The notes under the pieces are model-generated. The model saw only the letters and a list, made by a program, of their open reading frames with translations. It was not told the origin of the DNA and did no database searches. This document shows, piece after piece, positions 32,370 to 40,724 of a DNA stretch of 47,700 nt. The stretch lies in contig JAQUKH010000022.1 of assembly GCA_028719205.1 (NCBI GenBank), forward strand, positions 1 to 47,700, written 5' to 3'. The position numbers and the translations under genes were made by a program. The DNA comes from a bacterium (lineage in GTDB: Bacteria > JACRDZ01 > JAQUKH01). The first letter of the stretch is position 1; each line of letters begins with the position of its first letter.

Positions 32370-34567
32370 AGAAAAGGTCAATAGAAACAAAAGATAAATT
32401 TATCAAAGAAAAAAAGCAAATCCAAAACGCGTTAAAGCAAGCTGAAGATAAATACCGTTCTATTGTTGAAACCGCCCAAGAGGGTGTATCGATTGTTAAT
32501 ATTGATGGAAAGGTCACATACGTGAATAAACGTATGGTAGAAATGTTAGGTTATACGGAACAGGAAGTGATCGGAGTATCTTTTTTAAAGTTTCTGGATG
32601 AGAAAGAGCAGACATATATTCAGGAAAATTTAGAACGAAGAAAAAGAGGAATCAGGGAGAGGCGTATTTTTAAAAAAGACGGTTCATCTCTCTGGGCGCT
32701 TGAATCTATCAGTCCTTTATTAGACGCGAATGGCAAAGTAAATGGACAGCTTATAATGATCACGGATATTACTGAGCGCAAAAAGGCGGAGGAAATACTT
32801 AGAAGAACAAACAATGAACTGGAATCCAAAACGAATCAGTATACGGCTGAATTGGAGGAAAAAAATAAACAACTGCAGAAGGAGGTCCAGGAGCGTTATT
32901 ATATGGAAAAACGCATTCTGGCGAGTAATACGATACTTAAATTATTGACTACATCATCCTCATATGGTAAATACCTGAATTCTGTAATTAAATATATACG
33001 TAACATAACTAATTGTAAATGTGTGGGTATAAGAATATTAAATGAGAAGGGGCAGATCCCATTTGAATCGTATATGGGTTTAAGCCAGGGATTTTGGGAA
33101 TCGGAAAACTTGCTTTCAATAAATAAAGACCAGTGTGTTTGTATCAGGGTAATTACAGGGAAGCCAAAAGTTCAAGATATTAAAGTGACGAGCCATGGCG
33201 GGTCATTTTATTGTAACCACCTAATAAAATTCATTAATGAACTTTCTGATGAAGAAAGAGCTGAATTCAGGAACGCGTGTGTCAAACATGGGTTTCATTC
33301 AATTGCCGTTATCCCGATCAACTACAAAAATAAAATATTAGGGGCAATACATATCGCGGATGAAAGAGCGGATATGGTACCTTTGAAGATAATAGAGATT
33401 ATTGAGCCATTAACACCTATGATCGGTGAAGGTGTTTACAGGTTCAGCCTGGATGGCAGGCGGGCTGAGGTTGAAAAAAAATTACGTGAGTCAAACGCGA
33501 TATTAGAAACAATATTCAGCAGCGCCAATTTTTTAATCGCTTATATGGACCAATATTTTAATTTTATCCGTGTTAACCAGATTTACGCGCAGTTACAGGG
33601 ATATACTCCTGAGTTCTTTACAGGGAAACATTACTTTGATCTGTACCCGGGTGAAAATGAAAGATCAATCTTTGAAAAAGTGGTTAAAACCGGCGAAGGA
33701 TATTCGACTTATTCCAAACCTTTGGGATCGGAAGGACAGCCCGGGCAGAAAATTACTTTTTGGGATTGGAGCATCCAGCCGGTAAAAGATTCCCATGGTA
33801 AAGTTAAAGGGCTTGTTTTCTGTTTGATAGATGTTACTGAACGGAAACGCGCTGAAGAAGAATTGATAAAGGCTCAAAAAAGAGAAATTGAATCAAAACG
33901 ACTTTCTGACATAGGCACTCTGGCCGCGATGGTTGCCCATGAATTACGTAATCCCCTGGGAGTAATTCAAATGGCCGCGTATAATATAGGTAAAAAATCC
34001 AAGGATGCATTTCTTAACAGCCATATAACAAATATAGAAAAAAAGGTATCAGAAAGCAATCAGATCATTAATAACCTTTTAAGCTATTCACGGATAAGAG
34101 TGCCGCACATTGAAAAAATAAATATTTTGAACTTGCTGGATGAATGCGTTAATTTAGCGGGGAAAAGATTTTTTAATTATGAAGTCACGGTTAACAGGAA
34201 TTTTAATTTGTTAAAAGAAGAATTTATTGAAGCGGATCCAATTCAGATGAGAGAGATTTTTATTAATATTTTAAATAACGCTTATCAATCCTTACCGGAA
34301 AAAAAAGGCAAAATAGAGGTAAATGCCGCGCGAAATGGTAATGACATTATTAATATAAACATTAAGGATAACGGGTGCGGGATAAACAAAGAAGATCTGC
34401 CAAAAGTTTTTGACACGTTTTTTACAAAAAAATCAAAAGGAACAGGTTTGGGACTTACTATTTGTAAAGAATTAGTGGCTATGCATGGCGGCGATATATA
34501 TATCGAAAGTGAACCCGGGGAAGGCACAAATATTAATATAAATCTGCCAATAAGAGGAAAGATATAA
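32366..34567 (+). CDS. Cytosolic PAS-GAF-PAS histidine kinase
   Basis: 733 residues and no membrane helix. Order: coiled start, PAS (about 28-150), coiled coil, GAF-like domain (about 185-365) with a Cys pair (CVCIRV), second PAS (about 375-500), dimerisation helix with His525 (AHELRNP) and ATPase domain (DNGCGI, GTGLGL). GAF and PAS domains suggest a soluble, perhaps redox or small-molecule signal. The start overlaps the REC-AraC stop (ATGA) and its end overlaps the next regulator by one base, so the three form a tight operon: kinase, transcription factor and accessory receiver. Confidence 0.92.
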   Translation: MKKRSIETKDKFIKEKKQIQNALKQAEDKYRSIVETAQEGVSIVNIDGKVTYVNKRMVEMLGYTEQEVIGVSFLKFLDEKEQTYIQENLERRKRGIRERRIFKKDGSSLWALESISPLLDANGKVNGQLIMITDITERKKAEEILRRTNNELESKTNQYTAELEEKNKQLQKEVQERYYMEKRILASNTILKLLTTSSSYGKYLNSVIKYIRNITNCKCVGIRILNEKGQIPFESYMGLSQGFWESENLLSINKDQCVCIRVITGKPKVQDIKVTSHGGSFYCNHLIKFINELSDEERAEFRNACVKHGFHSIAVIPINYKNKILGAIHIADERADMVPLKIIEIIEPLTPMIGEGVYRFSLDGRRAEVEKKLRESNAILETIFSSANFLIAYMDQYFNFIRVNQIYAQLQGYTPEFFTGKHYFDLYPGENERSIFEKVVKTGEGYSTYSKPLGSEGQPGQKITFWDWSIQPVKDSHGKVKGLVFCLIDVTERKRAEEELIKAQKREIESKRLSDIGTLAAMVAHELRNPLGVIQMAAYNIGKKSKDAFLNSHITNIEKKVSESNQIINNLLSYSRIRVPHIEKINILNLLDECVNLAGKRFFNYEVTVNRNFNLLKEEFIEADPIQMREIFINILNNAYQSLPEKKGKIEVNAARNGNDIININIKDNGCGINKEDLPKVFDTFFTKKSKGTGLGLTICKELVAMHGGDIYIESEPGEGTNININLPIRGKI

Positions 34568-34965
34568 TGCCTGCTAAAATATTTATAATTGATGATGATA
34601 AAGAATTATGTGAGGAAGTAATAGAGATCATGAGAGATGAGGGATATTTGATAAGCGCTGAATATGATGGTTTAAAGGGAAAAGAAGCGGTTGAAAAAGG
34701 TGGATATGATCTTTTGCTTTTAGATCTTAAACTTCCCGGGTTAAGCGGGTTTGACGTTCTTAAGCAGATAAGAGAAAAAAATATCAGGATAAAAGTTATC
34801 ATAGTAAGCGGAAGGCCTCAATATAACGGTTTATTTAACGAGAATGCAGTTTGTAAAAACAAGGATAAGGAAGAAGAAGAAATCCTGAAATTAGCAGACG
34901 GAATTATCAGCAAGCCTTTTGAGATAAAAATAATGTTGAATAAAATTAAAGAGCTTTTAACTTAA
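34567..34965 (+). CDS. Single-domain response regulator
   Basis: 132 residues, one receiver: acidic pocket IDDD, phospho-acceptor Asp53 (LLDLKLPG), Ser (VSGRP) and Lys (SKPF). An inserted loop (CKNKDKEEEEILK) before the Lys is unusual. The ATG shares one base with the stop of the kinase gene. It probably acts as a phosphate sink or relay for that kinase. Regulatory copy 8 follows about 40 bases later. Confidence 0.85.
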   Translation: MPAKIFIIDDDKELCEEVIEIMRDEGYLISAEYDGLKGKEAVEKGGYDLLLLDLKLPGLSGFDVLKQIREKNIRIKVIIVSGRPQYNGLFNENAVCKNKDKEEEEILKLADGIISKPFEIKIMLNKIKELLT

Positions 34966-35005
34966 AATTATTTGTTATCTGCCTTCCATCATCTCTCCTT
35001 CTATT

Positions 35006-35068
35006 GAGAAAAAAGTCAGAATAAAGTAGAACTATCATCTTCATTTTAATGTAAAAAAAGTTTATTAT
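35006..35068 (+). promoter_or_regulatory. GTCA-box promoter element, copy 8
   Basis: GTCA at 35015-35018, AGTAGAACTATCATC, TTCATT at 35040-35045 and TATTAT at 35063-35068 (17-base spacing). It lies 26 bases ahead of the second pentahaem cytochrome. Confidence 0.7.
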
Positions 35069-35094
35069 TAAAATCAAAAAGGAGATTAACTTTT

Positions 35095-36573
35095 ATGAGG
35101 AGAATTATATTTTTAACTTTAATAATATGTTTTATTATTTCATCCTTTATTTTTGCTGACGAAGAAGAAATAATAGTAGAAGAAACAACCGGACAGGAAT
35201 TAATAGAAATGCCGGTGAAAAATGAAATTAAAGAAAGTCCGGTGGAATACGAAAAAGATTTCTTGGATTTTATAAAATTAAGAACGGAAAAGTTTGCTGA
35301 GCAGGATATGTGCGGGGAATGCCATTCTGATATATTTAAGCAATGGAAAGGTTCAACACACAGCAAAGCGTTTATTGATCCAATTTGGCGCGCGGCGACA
35401 AAACTATTTTACAGTGAATCTAAAACGATAGGGCAGGTCCTTGAAATTAAACTCTGCGTAAATTGTCATATACCGCTTGGTTTCACTTCTAATATTATTA
35501 ATCTTCCTATTGATAATTATAATAGATTAATGGAACTTCCGGAACAGGGGGCTTTCTGTAACTGGTGTCATAATTTAAAGGAGGCAGTAAATATTGGCGG
35601 TGAAGGATATATGGACGCAGATACAACAGAAGCGTATTCATCAACAATGCTTGGTCCTCGTGATGACCCAAGGTGGGAAAATCCTTCAAAAGATAACAAA
35701 GCTTTTCATCCTTCAGAATATTCAGAGTTTTACTCAAAATCCGATTTTTGCGGATTATGCCATAATATGTATCAGCCGGATAATAAACTTCCTATAGTGC
35801 AAACTTATGATGAGTGGAAGAAAAGTCCATATAACACAAACGACCCTAAAACTACTGTAACCTGCCAGGATTGCCATATGAGGCAAAAACCGGGAATTCC
35901 TGCCACAGGAAGCACGTTAAGGCCTGATAATTCAGGACAAGCGGCAGACGGAGGCCCGTACAGGGATAACATTTGGACGCATTATTTCGCGGGAGGAAAT
36001 TCAATAATTCCAAAACTTTTAGGGAGCGAAATGCATTCTTATCTGGCTATCGAAAAGCTCACAAATTCGGCCGGATTAGAGATAATCAGGGATAGTTCTT
36101 ATGAAAAAGGTAAAGCATCACAGATAAAAGTCAAAGTTACTAATTCCGGCGCGGGACATTATTTGCCGACAGGTATGACCGCGATCAGGCAAATGTGGCT
36201 TGATATGAAAATTACAGACCGGGATGGAATTATGATCTTCAGGTCCGGCGCGATGGATAAAGAAGGGAATTTTGACAAAAATACAATTCTCTTTAACACT
36301 GTTTTTGGAAATAAAAACGGAGAACCTGTAATGAATTTCGCGCTTGCGGATAAAATTCTTTATGACCATAGAATTCCTCCTATGGAATCTGTTATTGAAA
36401 ATTACAGTTTTATTATTCCGGAAAATACAGTTTTCCCGCTTAAGGTTGAAGTTATTTTAAAGTATCGCACCGCGTCACCGGACTTTGTTAAAAAGCTTCA
36501 AGTTGATAAAGTCTCGAATACAGAAATTCCCGTTATTGATATGGTAAGTTTGACGGAAAAAATAGATTTATAG
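35095..36573 (+). CDS. Periplasmic pentahaem cytochrome, second paralogue
   Basis: 492 residues. A signal peptide (to about residue 20) precedes an acidic linker and five CxxCH motifs in the same order as in the protein at 17373: CGECH, CVNCH, CNWCH, CGLCH, CQDCH. The haem-free C-terminal beta domain is also kept (GAGHYLPTGMTAIRQMWLD), but a short stretch near the C-terminus of the other copy (after the FxKxL motif, about 30 residues) is missing here. Both copies sit behind a GTCA element, which argues for duplication together with the promoter or for shared control. Role: electron transfer in the periplasm; substrate unknown. Confidence 0.85.
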   Translation: MRRIIFLTLIICFIISSFIFADEEEIIVEETTGQELIEMPVKNEIKESPVEYEKDFLDFIKLRTEKFAEQDMCGECHSDIFKQWKGSTHSKAFIDPIWRAATKLFYSESKTIGQVLEIKLCVNCHIPLGFTSNIINLPIDNYNRLMELPEQGAFCNWCHNLKEAVNIGGEGYMDADTTEAYSSTMLGPRDDPRWENPSKDNKAFHPSEYSEFYSKSDFCGLCHNMYQPDNKLPIVQTYDEWKKSPYNTNDPKTTVTCQDCHMRQKPGIPATGSTLRPDNSGQAADGGPYRDNIWTHYFAGGNSIIPKLLGSEMHSYLAIEKLTNSAGLEIIRDSSYEKGKASQIKVKVTNSGAGHYLPTGMTAIRQMWLDMKITDRDGIMIFRSGAMDKEGNFDKNTILFNTVFGNKNGEPVMNFALADKILYDHRIPPMESVIENYSFIIPENTVFPLKVEVILKYRTASPDFVKKLQVDKVSNTEIPVIDMVSLTEKIDL

Positions 36574-36633
36574 TGAAAAAGTCAGAAAAAAGGGGAAGCA
36601 GCCAATTTACATTTTTTTTAAAAAGTATATTAT
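36571..36633 (+). promoter_or_regulatory. GTCA-box promoter element, copy 9
   Basis: The cytochrome's stop TAG (36571-36573) begins the element. GTCA is at 36581-36584, TTTACA at 36606-36611 and TATTAT at 36628-36633 (16-base spacing). It drives the receiver gene at 36673 and probably the coupled kinase. Confidence 0.72.
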
Positions 36634-36672
36634 ATTAAAAAAATCAGAATCAAAAAGGAGAAGAAAACTATT

Positions 36673-37038
36673 ATGAGAAAAAAAGTGATGATCATAGATG
36701 ATGACAAGGTATTTTTAGAGGAACTTAATGAGGTTCTAATTTCAGGCGGATATGATGTTGTTACTGTTAATGATCCGGTTTTAGCTTTTAATATGGTTGA
36801 TAAAACAAAACCGGATGTTATTCTGGTCGACATGAAAATGCCTTCGATGAGCGGGTTTGAAGTCGCGAATGAATTAAAAAATTTTTTAGGATATGATTTT
36901 ATCCCTATTATAGGGATGAGCGGATTTTATAGAGATAACGACATATCGTTAATGAATATGTGCGGTATTCAAAAGTGCCTTAATAAACCGTTTCGTCCGT
37001 TAGATGTAATTTATAATATTGAGAAAGTAATGGGATGA
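36673..37038 (+). CDS. Single-domain response regulator
   Basis: 121 residues, one receiver: IDDD, phospho-acceptor Asp53 (LVDMKMPS), Ser (GMSGF) and Lys (NKPF). It follows copy 9 with AAAGGAG ahead of the ATG. The receiver-kinase gene starts 27 bases after the stop, so the two probably form an operon and a phosphorelay. No output domain exists. Confidence 0.87.
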   Translation: MRKKVMIIDDDKVFLEELNEVLISGGYDVVTVNDPVLAFNMVDKTKPDVILVDMKMPSMSGFEVANELKNFLGYDFIPIIGMSGFYRDNDISLMNMCGIQKCLNKPFRPLDVIYNIEKVMG

Positions 37039-37065
37039 GATATTATCCCCGCCGGTGACAATCTT

Positions 37066-38244
37066 ATGAAAAAGGAAGATATTAACACTCTAGTCGTCGA
37101 GGATAATCCCGGGGATCTCAGGCTGGTCTCTGAGATGCTTCGGGAGAGCCGCATACCGGTCTTTCGCGTTACACATGCCGGTACATTAGAGGATACGCTG
37201 AAGATACTTGGCAAGGAGAAACCGGATATCATATTGCTCGATCTGGATCTTCCTGACAGCTGCGGACTTGAGAGCTTAAGGGAGATTGTTAAGCTGGCGC
37301 CGTGGATTCCTATTGTTGTATTGACCGGTGTGGATGATGAAAATTTGGGGATCGAGGCAATACAGAACCAGGCCTCCGATTATCTGGTAAAAGGGAAAAT
37401 AAATGTAGGCATGCTTGTGCGAAGTATAAGATACTCCATGGAACGGAAGGTAATGGAAGAAGTTTTAAGAAGAGACAGGGAGATGCTGGAAAAGCTTGTA
37501 AATGAAAAAGCCCGGGAGCTTTTAAACGTTCAGAAAGGGATGGAACAAGCTAAACGCCTTACCGATATAGGCACGCTCGCGGCAACAGTCGCCCACGAAT
37601 TGCGCAATCCCCTGGCGGTGATAAACGTTGTATCCTATAATCTGAAGCGGAAAATAAATGATCCCGATCTTAAAAAGCAAATTCATATTATTGAAAATAA
37701 AGTAATGGAGAGTGATCAGATCATAAATAATCTCTTATTTTACTCCCGGTTGAGAAAACCCTTCTTTGAAAATGTTAATATTCAAAAAATACTCAGCGAG
37801 GTTATCGAGTTAATTAAATTCGATACGAAAAATATTAAAAAAGCCAGGATAACCGCGAAATGTGATCCCATAATGAATACTGCGTTTGAGGCCGATCCTT
37901 TACAGCTGAAAGAGCTTTTTATCAATATTGTGAACAATTCTTTTGACGCGCTAGCCGATAAAAAAGGCGCGATTGAAATTATTGCCAAGCCTGATATTAA
38001 TAAGAACGGCGCTTTAATTTATATTAAGGATAACGGATCAGGGATAGACAGTGAAAATTTAAGTAAGATCTGGGAACCGTTTTTTTCCACAAAGTCCAAG
38101 GGAACAGGGCTGGGATTGAGTGTGTGCCGTCAGATCATCCTTCTTCACAACGGGACTATAGATATAAAAAGTGAAAAGGGAAAGGGTACAACCGTGATCG
38201 TTGGATTACCATGTAAACAGATTTTTTTCAGGAATTCATCATAA
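37066..38244 (+). CDS. Receiver-histidine kinase
   Basis: 392 residues: a receiver (Asp59 in LLDLDLPDS), a short coiled coil, dimerisation helix with His177 (AHELRNP) and ATPase domain (DNGSGI, GTGLGL). It is cytosolic and has no sensor domain of its own, so its input is likely phosphorylation of its receiver. It is a close paralogue of the kinase at 10717-12246 without that protein's PAS domain, with the same Asp position and matching segments such as DYLVKGKIN. It is more GC-rich near its start than its neighbours. Confidence 0.9.
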   Translation: MKKEDINTLVVEDNPGDLRLVSEMLRESRIPVFRVTHAGTLEDTLKILGKEKPDIILLDLDLPDSCGLESLREIVKLAPWIPIVVLTGVDDENLGIEAIQNQASDYLVKGKINVGMLVRSIRYSMERKVMEEVLRRDREMLEKLVNEKARELLNVQKGMEQAKRLTDIGTLAATVAHELRNPLAVINVVSYNLKRKINDPDLKKQIHIIENKVMESDQIINNLLFYSRLRKPFFENVNIQKILSEVIELIKFDTKNIKKARITAKCDPIMNTAFEADPLQLKELFINIVNNSFDALADKKGAIEIIAKPDINKNGALIYIKDNGSGIDSENLSKIWEPFFSTKSKGTGLGLSVCRQIILLHNGTIDIKSEKGKGTTVIVGLPCKQIFFRNSS

Positions 38245-38261
38245 TTTAAAGAAATAATAAA

Positions 38262-38325
38262 ACGGAAAAAAGTCAGAAGAAAGTGGCATTAGCCAATTCA
38301 CATTTTTCAGGAGAAAGCTTATTAT
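38262..38325 (+). promoter_or_regulatory. GTCA-box promoter element, copy 10
   Basis: GTCA at 38272-38275, TTCACA at 38297-38302 and TATTAT at 38320-38325 (17-base spacing), with AGCCA before the -35 hexamer as in copies 3, 6 and 9. It precedes the zinc-ribbon gene by 70 bases, a longer leader than in the other copies, and perhaps serves the cytochrome after it as well. Confidence 0.7.
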
Positions 38326-38395
38326 TAAACAATCTTAAACTTTGATCTTAAGCGGGGATCCTTAATTGTAATGTAAGTTCTGAAAGGAGGCAGTT

Positions 38396-38590
38396 ATGAG
38401 ATGTCCAGTTTGTAGAAACATGATTATTTCCACTGACGGCAATAAACAGAAATTAAGAAGTAGAATAATCATTTTCAGCCATCATAAAGCTATGGCTAAA
38501 TGCCAGACATGTAAGACGGATGTCGAGGTTCCTATTAGATTCAATCGTAGTTATGAATTAACAAATAATAATATTCTAAGGGCCAGCTAG
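38396..38590 (+). CDS. Small zinc-ribbon protein
   Basis: 64 residues with two CxxC pairs (CPVCRN near the start and CQTCKT in the middle) that can hold one zinc ion. GAAAGGAGG precedes the ATG, so translation should be strong. It recalls the Com-like zinc ribbons of phages, but that similarity is weak. The function is unknown. It lies between regulatory copy 10 and a small cytochrome gene. Confidence 0.65.
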   Translation: MRCPVCRNMIISTDGNKQKLRSRIIIFSHHKAMAKCQTCKTDVEVPIRFNRSYELTNNNILRAS

Positions 38591-38647
38591 ATATAGATTA
38601 AATAGCTTTGTTATTTTTATGAACAATTAAATTAAAGGAGAAAAAGT

Positions 38648-39070
38648 ATGTGCGAAAGTTTAAAAAGGGTCAGTTGTGCTTTGGTTTTGTTGTTGTTAAC
38701 AGGTATAGCTTTTGCTGAAGTGAAAGAAGTGAAAATAGCCGGAGATGTTAAAAAAGGAAAAGCGTTATTTAATGATACCAAACTTGGTGGCGGCACGGCC
38801 GGTAAATCCTGCAATTCCTGCCATCCGGATGGCAAAGGCCTTGAGAATTTCATTGAACAGAAAGTAAGCGATTCTACTGGCAGCAAATTAAAAAGCGAAG
38901 AAGAAGCAGTTAACATGTGTGTTAAAAGCCCTATGAAAGGTGTAGGAATGGATATTAAAGGGGCTGATATGGCTAACGTTATTGCCTATATCAAGTCTTT
39001 AAAAAAGCCGGTAGAAAAATCTGGAAAAACCGAGGGTAAAAAGATAGATAAGTCTCAAAAGGCAAAATAA
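38648..39070 (+). CDS. Exported monohaem cytochrome c
   Basis: 140 residues. A signal peptide (to AFA, about 23) precedes one haem motif Cys55-x2-Cys58-His59 (CNSCH) and a class I cytochrome fold. A Met in VGMDIKGADM is the likely sixth ligand, and the DMANVIAYIKSL helix is typical. The tail is Lys-rich (KKIDKSQKAK). AAAGGAG precedes the ATG. It may be co-transcribed with the zinc-ribbon gene, 57 bases before it, and is followed by a strong terminator. A general periplasmic electron carrier. Confidence 0.85.
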   Translation: MCESLKRVSCALVLLLLTGIAFAEVKEVKIAGDVKKGKALFNDTKLGGGTAGKSCNSCHPDGKGLENFIEQKVSDSTGSKLKSEEEAVNMCVKSPMKGVGMDIKGADMANVIAYIKSLKKPVEKSGKTEGKKIDKSQKAK

Positions 39071-39123
39071 GCAGAAATATAAGGGAATAATAATCAGTAA
39101 CGAACCTGTAAAAAAACTTTAAT

Positions 39124-39165
39124 AAAACACAAGGCCGGGCTTAAATGCCCGGCCTTGTGTTTTTT
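39124..39165. terminator. Rho-independent terminator
   Basis: Perfect 17-bp stem (39124-39140 with 39147-39163) containing AAGGCCGGGC / GCCCGGCCTT, a 6-base loop TTAAAT and a following T-run. The A-run on the left makes it usable from both strands. It ends the cytochrome transcript. Confidence 0.92.
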
Positions 39166-39203
39166 CACTGCAAGTCTAATACCAACCAATTTTAGAAAAA
39201 CTC

Positions 39204-39233
39204 TTGACTCTCATAATTATCAGTAGCTATAAT
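39204..39233 (+). promoter_or_regulatory. Promoter of ppnP
   Basis: TTGACT at 39204-39209, 18 bases, TATAAT at 39228-39233, 54 bases ahead of the ATG at 39288. No GTCA box is present. Confidence 0.75.
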
Positions 39234-39287
39234 AAACATGAATTTTACAATTTTTAAAATAACTCAAAACAAAAGAAAGGAAAACGT

Positions 39288-39605
39288 ATGTCCGAATTTA
39301 ATAATGTAACAATAGTTAAAAAAGCCAATGTTTATTTTGATGGCAAGGTTACAAGCCACACTGTTATTTTCCCTGATGGCAGTAAAAAGACATTGGGTGT
39401 AATGCTTCCGGGCGATTATACATTCAATACGGCGGATAAGGAAATAATGGAAATTTTTTCAGGTGACCTTCAAGTTTCCGCACCCGGAATTAGCGGTTGG
39501 AAAACGGTAAAAGGCGGAGAAGCTTTTGAAGTGCCGGCAAAATCCAAATTCAGCATGAAGGTAAAAAACCTTACAGACTATTGCTGCTCTTTTGTAAAAT
39601 CGTAA
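39288..39605 (+). CDS. ppnP: Pyrimidine/purine nucleoside phosphorylase PpnP
   Basis: 105 residues, about ten longer than the E. coli protein. The single-cupin family is clear from [34 protein letters not shown] and [14 protein letters not shown]. Known members split nucleosides with phosphate to give a base and ribose 1-phosphate, in the cytoplasm. It is an isolated gene with its own sigma70-like promoter, a good ribosome-binding site (GAAAGGA) and a terminator before its promoter, followed by the Fur-controlled iron operon. Confidence 0.9.
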   Translation: MSEFNNVTIVKKANVYFDGKVTSHTVIFPDGSKKTLGVMLPGDYTFNTADKEIMEIFSGDLQVSAPGISGWKTVKGGEAFEVPAKSKFSMKVKNLTDYCCSFVKS

Positions 39606-39614
39606 TTTAACCTC

Positions 39615-39643
39615 TTGACATTAATGGTGTAAGGTGATACCAT
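39615..39643 (+). promoter_or_regulatory. Promoter of the fur-feo operon
   Basis: TTGACA at 39615-39620, 17 bases, TACCAT at 39638-39643. The predicted start of transcription lies at the left edge of the Fur box, so Fur would block RNA polymerase there. Confidence 0.75.
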
Positions 39644-39649
39644 AAGTTT

Positions 39650-39672
39650 TAATTGAGAATCATTCTCAATTA
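39650..39672. promoter_or_regulatory. Fur box
   Basis: Perfect 11-1-11 palindrome with core TGAGAATCATTCTCA, a 7-1-7 Fur-type site. It sits between the -10 hexamer and the fur start codon, so the operon for iron uptake is probably repressed by iron and fur is autoregulated. Confidence 0.9.
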
Positions 39673-39684
39673 GAAAAAAAGAAA

Positions 39685-40113
39685 ATGATCTCATATCTTG
39701 AAAAATTTAAGGAATATTTAAAGTCAAAAGGGTTGAAATTTACTCCTGAAAGAAAAATAATTCTGGAAGAAGTATTTTTAATACATACGCATTTTGACAG
39801 CGAAATACTTTATAAAAAGATATGCGGACGGACAAAAAAAATATCAAGGGCCACAATATACAGGACTTTACCGCTGCTGACAGATTCGGAACTTATTAAA
39901 GAGGTCTTGCAGCAGAATGGCAGGGCGTATTACGAACACATATTCGGGCATGGGCATCATGACCATTTACTTTGCGTTAAATGCGGAAGGGTGATCGAAT
40001 TTTATAATAAGAATATTGAAAAATTGCAGGAAAGGATCTGCAATGAATATGATTTCAGTCCCACGGACCATAAACTTGGGATCAGGGGATATTGCAAAAA
40101 GTGCAAAAAATGA
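39685..40113 (+). CDS. fur: Fur-family metalloregulator
   Basis: 142 residues, usual length. The winged-helix N-terminus has KFTPERKIIL and RATIYRTLPLL. The metal sites are seen as YEHIFGHGHHDHLLC and two CxxC pairs (CVKC and CKKC) for structural zinc. Its own promoter carries a perfect Fur box, and ferrous iron transport genes follow, so an iron-sensing role is better supported than PerR or Zur. Its last four bases overlap the ATG of the FeoB GTPase gene. The ribosome-binding site is only an A-rich run. Confidence 0.9.
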   Translation: MISYLEKFKEYLKSKGLKFTPERKIILEEVFLIHTHFDSEILYKKICGRTKKISRATIYRTLPLLTDSELIKEVLQQNGRAYYEHIFGHGHHDHLLCVKCGRVIEFYNKNIEKLQERICNEYDFSPTDHKLGIRGYCKKCKK

Positions 40114-40724
40114 ATATTTTAGAAAAATTAATTAATATCTTAAAACCGGATAAAGCTTGCTCCTCATGTCCTCAGGCCAAATTTGGGGCTTGTCAAAAAT
40201 TAGCGGCTTCCCTGGAAGGGATAAAAAAAATCGCGGTTGTGGGAAGCCCTAATGTCGGGAAATCAATGACTTTTAATTGTTTAACGGGCGCTTATGCCAA
40301 TGTCTCGAATTATCCGGGGACCACGGTTGAGGTTTTCAGGGGAAAGACAATATTGAACGGAGAGGAATTTGAGATCATCGATACGCCCGGAATGTACTCT
40401 CTTATGCCGATAAGCGAAGAGGAACGGGTAGCGAGAAATATTTTATTGAATGAAAAACCTATCATTGTCCTTCATGTGGTCGACGCTAAAAATCTGGAAA
40501 GGATGCTTCCTTTTACTTTGCAATTGATCGAGGCAGGTCTTCCGGTAATTTTGGTTTTAAATATTATGGATGAGGCTGAACGGCTTGGAATAAAGATTAA
40601 TATTGAAGCCATGCAGCATGAATTAAAGGTTCCTGTGGTTGCTACCGTATCTGCCAGGGGAGAGGGAATAGATATTTTAAAAGGAAAGATGGAAGAATAT
40701 GTCAGAACAAAAATATGCGGATGA
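40110..40724 (+). CDS. feoB: FeoB GTPase domain, separate gene
   Basis: 204 residues. Classic G motifs are seen: G1 GSPNVGKS (45-52), G2 YPGTTVE, G3 DTPGMYSL, G4 NIMDE and G5 SARGEG. Before them lies a Cys cluster (Cys17, Cys20 and Cys28 in CSSCPQAKFGAC) not found in most FeoB proteins, which may bind metal or an iron-sulfur centre. The membrane part is encoded by the next gene, whose ATG lies 26 bases before this stop in the +1 frame. Its ATG overlaps the fur stop. It powers or gates Fe(II) uptake. Confidence 0.9.
   Translation: MNILEKLINILKPDKACSSCPQAKFGACQKLAASLEGIKKIAVVGSPNVGKSMTFNCLTGAYANVSNYPGTTVEVFRGKTILNGEEFEIIDTPGMYSLMPISEEERVARNILLNEKPIIVLHVVDAKNLERMLPFTLQLIEAGLPVILVLNIMDEAERLGIKINIEAMQHELKVPVVATVSARGEGIDILKGKMEEYVRTKICG

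Noticed and set aside
38396-38590. Zinc-ribbon gene considered as a phage remnant (Com-like)
   Set aside because: No other phage gene, integrase or attachment site lies nearby; two CxxC pairs alone are not enough.
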